This document shows positions 7,413 to 11,168 of a stretch of DNA of 11,168 nt, in pieces. Source of the stretch: Trichomonas tenax (lineage: Eukaryota > Parabasalia > Trichomonadida > Trichomonadidae); NCBI GenBank assembly GCA_023091735.1, contig JALKBU010001430.1, forward strand, positions 1 through 11,168, given 5' to 3'. Under the pieces are notes generated by a model. The model made no database searches, had not been told where the DNA came from, and saw nothing but the letters and a program-made list of their open reading frames with translations. Position numbers and translations under genes: made by a program. Every line of letters starts with the position of its first letter. The stretch's first letter is position 1.

Positions 7413-8239
7413 TTATTCTTTCATTTTTTGTTCAATGAGAGAAACTAAATCTTGTTGGCTTTGAGAAACTTTCATATTCTTGACATTTTCCAAAAATACA
7501 TCTGCTCCACCTGGATATTTCGTGATATCAGCGTCTCTTTCGATCAAATAAACCATCAAATTAACATATTTTCCTGCCTTATATAGAGGAGCATCCAAAT
7601 CCATTCCACGGTCGATAAGAACCTTCAGGAGGTATAATGGAGTATTCTTAATATCGTAAAGATAGTAGTATTCATTATTGGAAAGTGGCTTGACATCCAT
7701 GGATGTAAATACTGAATGGAGAAGTGTATTAGAAGTCTTATCTTTGACATTAATGTCTGCACCGAACTCTGTATACAGACATGCTACAGAATATTTATTT
7801 GATTGAATGACCTTCTGAGTTGGCGTTAATCCTGCCTTGTTCTGCTGGTTGATGTCAACGCCTCATCCCAGGAAGAAATTTATAAGTTCTCGTGCACTCT
7901 CAGGTGTAAAGTTTCCATAATGAAAGATGTTGTTACCATTAGAATCAGGGATAGATGGATCAACACCAGATTTAAAGGCTTCTTCGAATACCGAGTCCAT
8001 TTTGAAATGAAACTGTATACATTTTATGGGTTCTTTGCAACCAATAAAGCAAGTGGTGGTAAATCAGTTAAATCGAAATCAAATTTGCAACCTGTTTCGG
8101 CGATTGCATTGATTAATTTCTTACATACTTCAGCATATCTACCATCATACATAGAATATTCTGCTGTGAGAATGATCTTTACAATTTTTTGCAAATTGGG
8201 TGATTTTTTCAAATCAGGTTTATAAACCCAATTGTCCAT
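7413..8239 (-). pseudogene. ankyrin-repeat protein, broken by a frameshift and an in-frame TGA
   Basis: Read on the minus strand from the ATG at 8239, about 71 codons are open (ending ALLVAKNP) before a TAA at 8024-8026. The coding pattern then continues in a second frame from about 8030 (MDSVFEEAFKSGVDPS) to a TAA at 7413-7415, interrupted once by TGA at 7863-7865. The second part has ankyrin-type landmarks: a GNNIFHYG block, GVDINQQNKAGLTP, GADINVKDKTSNTLLHS and LIDRGMDLDAPLY, spaced about 33 residues as in ankyrin repeats. The total span is 827 bp, one base short of a whole number of codons, so a single-base loss between about 8001 and 8036 explains the shift. The TGA could be a C-to-T change of CGA. 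The N-terminal region that large trichomonad ankyrin proteins usually have is not visible; upstream of 8239 this frame closes at once. Two independent lesions favour a true pseudogene, but sequencing or assembly errors are possible. Confidence 0.75.
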
Positions 8240-8267
8240 ATTGATGTTACGGAGCTATTCTGCTCAG

Positions 8268-8375
8268 CTAGCCATCTGCAGGCCGTCGATGTCTTCGAAA
8301 TTCGCTCATACTCATTAATTTGATGCTACAATTCAAACATATATTTTCTGCTGCTTTCTGAGGTTTCAATGACAT
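8268..8375 (-). pseudogene. short relict reading frame in a repeat copy upstream of the ankyrin pseudogene
   Basis: A 35-codon minus-strand frame begins at the ATG at 8375 (MSLKPQKAAENICLNC) and ends at TAG 8268-8270. The frame is open upstream of the ATG as well. The corresponding frame of the second repeat copy (9573-9685) reads MS, stop, QPQKDVENVGL, so the two share MS-x-x-PQK-x-x-EN. That shared pattern suggests both derive from one coding segment. The CLNC with a later FRRH is faintly zinc-finger-like, but I would not name it. Confidence 0.3.
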
Positions 8376-8405
8376 TCCGTGCCACAGAAACCTTCGCGAG
8401 TAATA
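8290..8405 (-). repeat. diverged repeat, copy 1 (partner at 9573-9685)
   Basis: Both copies contain CTTCGAAATTYGCTCATA at one end and, about 80 bp further on, a GAGGTT...AACCTC type inverted pair. Overall identity is roughly 70 percent by eye, in the same orientation and 1.28 kb apart. In this copy the inverted pair is AGGTTTC / GAAACCT. Confidence 0.55.
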
Positions 8406-8460
8406 GAAAATGCGACTGATGCAAACATCTCATTCATCGATCAGCACTACGTACTTTTGT

Positions 8461-8519
8461 TGTCTAATAACATGACAGGCAGATAGCCTATTGGTACATG
8501 CCTGTCATGTTATTAGACA
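8461..8519. repeat. perfect 21-bp inverted repeat with a 17-nt loop
   Basis: Positions 8461-8481 are the exact reverse complement of 8499-8519, centred on the 17-nt segment 8482-8498. Just outside, after one T/G position (pairable as a wobble in RNA), two more base pairs form. There is no open frame and no T run after it. It is the first of three consecutive long hairpins. Confidence 0.9.
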
Positions 8520-8556
8520 GCATGTATTATTTACGAAATCTAATAATCAGAATTGT

Positions 8557-8654
8557 AAATCTCGACAGAACTGAACAGCTTCTAGCACATGCCATCTAAA
8601 ATTTCGTTACCCTAGAGGGTTTGTGCTAGAAACTGTTCATTTTTGTCGAGATTT
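8557..8654. repeat. 32-bp imperfect inverted repeat with a 34-nt loop
   Basis: Positions 8557-8588 pair with 8623-8654 at 29 of 32 positions; one mismatch would be a G-U pair in RNA. The arms start and end with AAATCTCGACA / TGTCGAGATTT and include TTCTAGCAC / GTGCTAGAA. A third copy of AAATCTCGAC follows at 8669-8678 without a partner. The right arm is followed by a run of T (8656-8663), which would suit a transcript ending there. Confidence 0.9.
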
Positions 8655-8774
8655 GCTTTTTTTGAATCAAATCTCGACTTTTGAACTTGATAACTGTGAG
8701 ATTTACATCCAGAGTCTGGATATATCAAGCTGTTGGTCTACTAAATGAAGTATAGCGTGCAACTATATTTCAAT

Positions 8775-8878
8775 ATCAAATATGCTTAGAAATGAAACGT
8801 TTCTAATCTGTTTCTTCCAATAGATTGATGTGTAGGAAGAGATGGACGAGAAATGCTTCATTTCTAAGTATATTTGAT
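8775..8878. repeat. 30-bp imperfect inverted repeat with a 44-nt loop
   Basis: Positions 8775-8804 pair with 8849-8878 at 27 of 30 positions, two of the three mismatches being possible G-U pairs. A short inner stem (TCTTCC / GGAAGA) sits in the loop. This is the third member of the hairpin series within about 420 bp. Confidence 0.9.
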
Positions 8879-8880
8879 CA

Positions 8881-9572
8881 AATGGATGAAATTGAGTAGA
8901 TATTGGATGCTTTTGACGTCTATAAAGCAAAGTAGTACGCGTAGATATGACTTATGCCCTATATTATTTAATGTTTTGTGCCAATATTAAATATTGCAAT
9001 CTTGAAAAGTTAATAAAAACGAATATTTATTGATAAATTACAGTGTATATATCTCAGTCATATGAATACAAACGTAAAATATAACATTGATATTTTGTTT
9101 ACTTTTTCAAAAAACATAAAATAAATAATAACTATTATATAATGTAAATCTATTTGTAAAAAGAAATACAAAGAAGATAAATATTTGAGAAGAAACAATT
9201 TGAGAGACACGCTAAAAGCAAAAACTAATATAAATATAATATTATAAATTATGTATATTATGCTTTTATTATGTTTTTTAGTAAAAATAAAATGATTTTA
9301 TCATTTAAAACATAATGTTTTGCGATTGTTAGACATCAGAATTACACAATATTTAATGACAAACATTTGAATGCTCTGAAAAAATGTTGACAAAAATTGA
9401 ATGGCGTAAAATAACTATATAGTGCATATCAAATATCTAATATAAATAACGCATTTCGAAAACAGTCTCTCAATATATTCTATGAGTCAGATTATTGTAT
9501 AGTTTACATAAAACAAACATATTTATAATGATATACTAAGCATATTAATCTTGCAATGGTTTGACATTCAAC
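8881..9572. other. very AT-rich spacer with one bulged hairpin
   Basis: No open frame, RNA gene or repeat family can be supported. At 9269-9315 a nested inverted pattern is visible: TTATGTTTT (9269-9277) pairs with AAAACATAA (9307-9315), and inside it AAATGAT (9290-9296) pairs with ATCATTT (9300-9306), with a 12-nt bulge on one side. In such AT-rich DNA this may be chance. Confidence 0.5.
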
Positions 9573-9685
9573 GGCTTCGAAATTTGCTCATATATAATTC
9601 ATTCGATATTTTTCTACAAACCTACATTCTCTACGTCTTTTTGAGGTTGCTAAGACATAGGATGCCTTAGCAACCTCAGAGACTG
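9573..9685 (-). repeat. diverged repeat, copy 2, with a 12-bp perfect hairpin
   Basis: This is the partner of 8290-8405. Here the inverted pair is perfect: GAGGTTGCTAAG (9643-9654) and CTTAGCAACCTC (9666-9677) around an 11-nt loop, extended outward by GTCT / AGAC. The minus-strand frame homologous to the relict at 8268-8375 is broken by stops. Confidence 0.6.
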
Positions 9686-9884
9686 TCACGTACCGAAAGT
9701 TGTCACGAAAAAGTGATATTATCTGACATGTAAAGTTGTTGGAATATCTTGTTTTATGTGTCAAAATATTAATGTTTTTGACATGTAAAGCCCTATAATC
9801 ATTCCAATTATGCATTAGTTTGTATTTCAAAATCGCGGCTGACGGGAAGAACTGAGGACTACATTGACACAGGTACCACGCATG

Positions 9885-10055
9885 TTAGTACCTAACCTCA
9901 CAGGTTTTCCTTTCATTCGCTATCATTAAGAAATCAACGATTTCCACTTCAGAACACCTCTGAAGAGCAAAATTAAATGCTTGATTGGGACTGGTAGCCA
10001 AGATGCTATCAATCCAGTCCACAGTTCTTCCTTTCAGACTCGAATTTCGAAATAA
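9885..10055 (-). pseudogene. coding-like relict fragment inside the second fold-back (copy A)
   Basis: The minus strand from 10055 to the TAA at 9885-9887 is open for 56 codons. It includes GRTVDWIDSILATSPNQAF, then ALQRCSEVEIVDFLM. The pattern is helical, and the EIVDFL block is faintly like the second helix of an ankyrin repeat, but the family is not recognised. No suitable start codon precedes the conserved block in this copy. Its inverted partner at 10500-10616 keeps the same frame, which is the main reason to call it former coding DNA. Confidence 0.4.
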
Positions 10056-10070
10056 TCAGCGATTTACTCT
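9972..10070 (+). repeat. inner 99-bp inverted repeat, left copy
   Basis: This copy matches the reverse complement of 10485-10583 at 92 of 99 positions by eye, with no gaps. It begins ATTAAATGCTTGATTGG and ends GCGATTTACTCT. Its minus strand reads through as a protein fragment (see 9885-10055). Confidence 0.9.
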
Positions 10071-10078
10071 ACATATTG

Positions 10079-10135
10079 CTTCTGAAAGGAAGAATTGTGA
10101 GCTAGATTGGCACAAATGCCCAAATCTTAGCAATC
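10079..10135 (+). repeat. third, partial copy of the fold-back fragment
   Basis: TTCTGAAAGGAAGAATTGTG here resembles the segment of the 99-bp repeat that reads CTGAAAGGAAGAACTGTG on the opposite strand at about 10025-10042. It therefore forms a local hairpin with 10014-10042. A fourth remnant, GGGAAGAACTGAGGACTAC followed by ATTGACAC, starts at 9844. Both are broken by stop codons in the frame of copies A and B. Confidence 0.5.
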
Positions 10136-10484
10136 CACATCTATATTATATATTATTTGTATACATATTATATATACAAACATATATGTTTAATTCCTGT
10201 TAATTGTTGAAAAAGTTTTTCATGAATACATCACACCGATCAATCATATTTGTTTCTCATTATAAGCAAAATTTATAAATTGATCAAAAATTATAATAAA
10301 GCTCCAATAATCATACAGCACATAGGATATATACTGGCGATGAAAGTGAAAAACTATCCGATCTTCATCATAAATTTTGATCAATATCGAATTTATTAAA
10401 ATTATAACTGAAGATAATATAAAGAGAAATTGTATAATTGCATAAGAGTAATTTCTATATTTCAACCTTTCATAGTCATTCTGG

Positions 10485-10583
10485 AGAGTAAATCGCTGAT
10501 TATTTCGAAAATCGAGTCTGAAAAGAAGAACTATGGACTGGATTGATACCACCTTGGCCACCAGTGCCAATCAAGCATTTAAT
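10485..10583 (-). repeat. inner 99-bp inverted repeat, right copy
   Basis: This is the partner of 9972-10070. Weak similarity continues past 10583 into a T-rich run, where the left copy has GCTCTTCAGAGG. That suggests the duplicated unit was once longer and the right copy has decayed. Confidence 0.9.
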
Positions 10584-10616
10584 TTTTTTTTTCAAAGAAA
10601 ATTTAAACTAATATAG
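10500..10616 (+). pseudogene. coding-like relict fragment inside the second fold-back (copy B)
   Basis: This plus-strand frame has an ATG at 10533 (MDWIDTTLATSANQAFNF) and ends at TAG 10614-10616. It shares DWID..LATS.NQAFNF with copy A and then loses similarity in a T-rich stretch. Substitutions between the copies are mixed, neither clearly silent nor clearly random. It is too short to be a working gene. Confidence 0.4.
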
Positions 10617-10730
10617 GATATCATTTCTCCAATAATCATTTATAATCGCATGCCACGTAAATATTTATTTGTCAAATATTTATGTTTACATATCAGATAA
10701 TATCACTGTTGTGTCACTTTTTCGTGACAA

Positions 10731-11000
10731 TACTGGGTTCAATAGTTAAATATAGTAAATCCCAATTTTATCTCAAATTTTGATAGATCTTTCTCTAACT
10801 ATTGATATTCAGACCATACCACTTCTACACAATAATATGTGCATTTATATAATATGCGCATGCATCTATGCATATTGTGGGCTCCGCAATGATTTCGTGT
10901 AGAGTCTAGGACAAAAGTGAATATCAAAAAGTGACATCGAACCTTAAAGTCACTTTTCATGAATAAATTGTCATCTTTTTGCGCGGGCAAATTGTCACTT
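10731..11000. other. non-coding right flank with repeated GTGACA / TGTCAC motifs
   Basis: No gene is supported here. AAAAGTGAC (10927-10935) pairs with GTCACTTTT (10949-10957) around a 13-nt loop, and TTGTCACTTTT recurs at 10992-11002, overlapping the stop codon of the next reading frame. Near 10830-10870 AATATGTGCAT and AATATGCGCAT form a short direct repeat next to two ATGCAT palindromes. Confidence 0.5.
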
Positions 11001-11168
11001 TTAAAAAATGTTATAAATATCTTTGTAGTCTAAACAATACAGACATTTATAGATTGAAACTCCACGCTGAGTATGAAGACCATAAACGTAGTTCATTGCA
11101 AATTTTTGTTGCACTCCAAACCAAGAAACTCGGTCGAAATTATCCCTTCTTGCATGGTAAATATGAAT
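11001..11168 (-). CDS. C-terminal end of an unrecognised protein, cut by the window edge
   Basis: The minus strand is open from the window edge for 55 codons to TAA at 11001-11003. The segment is richer in G and C than its surroundings, and the peptide is protein-like: aromatic-rich, with WFGVQQKFAMNYVYGL in the middle and KCLYCLDYKD near the end, which holds a C-x-x-C pair. I do not recognise the family. The Cys pair could be half of a zinc site, and a transposase tail or an ordinary cellular protein are both possible. A TAAA right at the stop (TTTTTTAAAAG on the minus strand) would suit a stop-overlapping poly(A) signal. Confidence 0.5.
   Translation of the reverse strand: MHIYHARRDNFDRVSWFGVQQKFAMNYVYGLHTQRGVSIYKCLYCLDYKDIYNIF

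Larger units (their letters stand above)
9700..10730. mobile_element. second ~1 kb fold-back structure with nested inverted repeats
   Basis: The outer ends 9700-9734 and 10685-10730 are reverse complements. Both start TTGTCACGAAAAAGTG from the outside. The right copy then has 11 extra bases (ACACAACAGTG), and both continue ATATTATCTGAYATGTAAA. The extra 11 bases are flanked by GTG on each side, as expected for a slippage deletion in the left copy. Nested inside is the 99-bp inverted pair 9972-10070 / 10485-10583, with further partial copies at 9847 and 10081. The centre (10135-10250) is AT-repeat-like. There is no transposase and no evident target duplication. The size and short motifs resemble the 413-1420 element, but the arms are not the same sequence. 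It may be a decayed fold-back element or a local inverted duplication. Confidence 0.55.

Noticed and set aside
7920..8225. 101-codon plus-strand frame opposite the ankyrin pseudogene
   Set aside because: It starts and ends inside the ankyrin pseudogene, whose minus-strand frames have recognisable repeats; this is an antisense shadow.
8461..8519. Bacterial-type intrinsic terminator
   Set aside because: The stem is AT-rich with no T run after it, and the context is a eukaryotic intergenic region.
9588..9830. 80-codon minus-strand frame
   Set aside because: It runs through the repeat copy at 9573-9685, a hairpin and the outer fold-back arm; its product has no domain, and the corresponding frame in the other repeat copy ends in a different place.
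9985..10570. Frames at 9985-10203 (plus) and 10244-10570 (minus) with similar peptides
   Set aside because: They resemble each other only because they lie on the two arms of the 99-bp inverted repeat, and both begin at TTG rather than ATG. The opposite-strand frame of the same arms looks more protein-like.
10799..10990. 63-codon minus-strand frame
   Set aside because: It crosses the GTGACA hairpin repeats and has no recognisable feature; probably chance.

Overview
The window looks like a piece of an AT-rich, intron-poor protist nuclear genome, most likely a parabasalid (trichomonad). The evidence is long single-exon genes with strongly eukaryotic products, very short inferred 5' leaders, TAAA-type polyadenylation signals at or just after stop codons, a broken ankyrin-repeat gene of the kind trichomonads carry in large numbers, and large amounts of non-coding repeat DNA. 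The genus is an inference; I see no rRNA, tRNA or marker gene that fixes it.

Layout. Positions 1-2535 are largely non-coding and hold a ~1 kb fold-back element (413-1420) with ~180-bp inverted arms and many TGGAAT(AA) iterations. Positions 2536-7380 are the genic core: three plus-strand genes. These are a 936-residue karyopherin-beta (transportin-3/importin-13-like) protein, a 147-residue protein with a LisH-like motif, and a 335-residue protein ending in a divergent tubby-like domain. Between the second and third genes lies an array of about eight degenerate TTACATGACAAA units. A minus-strand ankyrin-repeat pseudogene (7413-8239) converges on the tubby-like gene with only 32 bp between the stop codons.

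Positions 8240-11000 contain no intact gene. They hold three consecutive long hairpins (8461-8878), two diverged copies of a ~110-bp repeat (8290-8405 and 9573-9685), and a second ~1 kb fold-back structure (9700-10730). Inside that structure is a 99-bp inverted pair that translates as copies of one decayed protein fragment. The last 168 bases encode the C-terminus of an unrecognised minus-strand protein that runs off the window.

The three core genes need not work together. Karyopherin is nuclear transport; LisH-like and tubby-like proteins are each often associated with cilia or microtubules in other eukaryotes, but that link is speculative here. The most unusual material is the repeat DNA: the two fold-back elements, the intergenic array and the right flank share two short motifs, TTACATGTCA and AAAAGTGACA, which suggests a common origin or a common binding protein.
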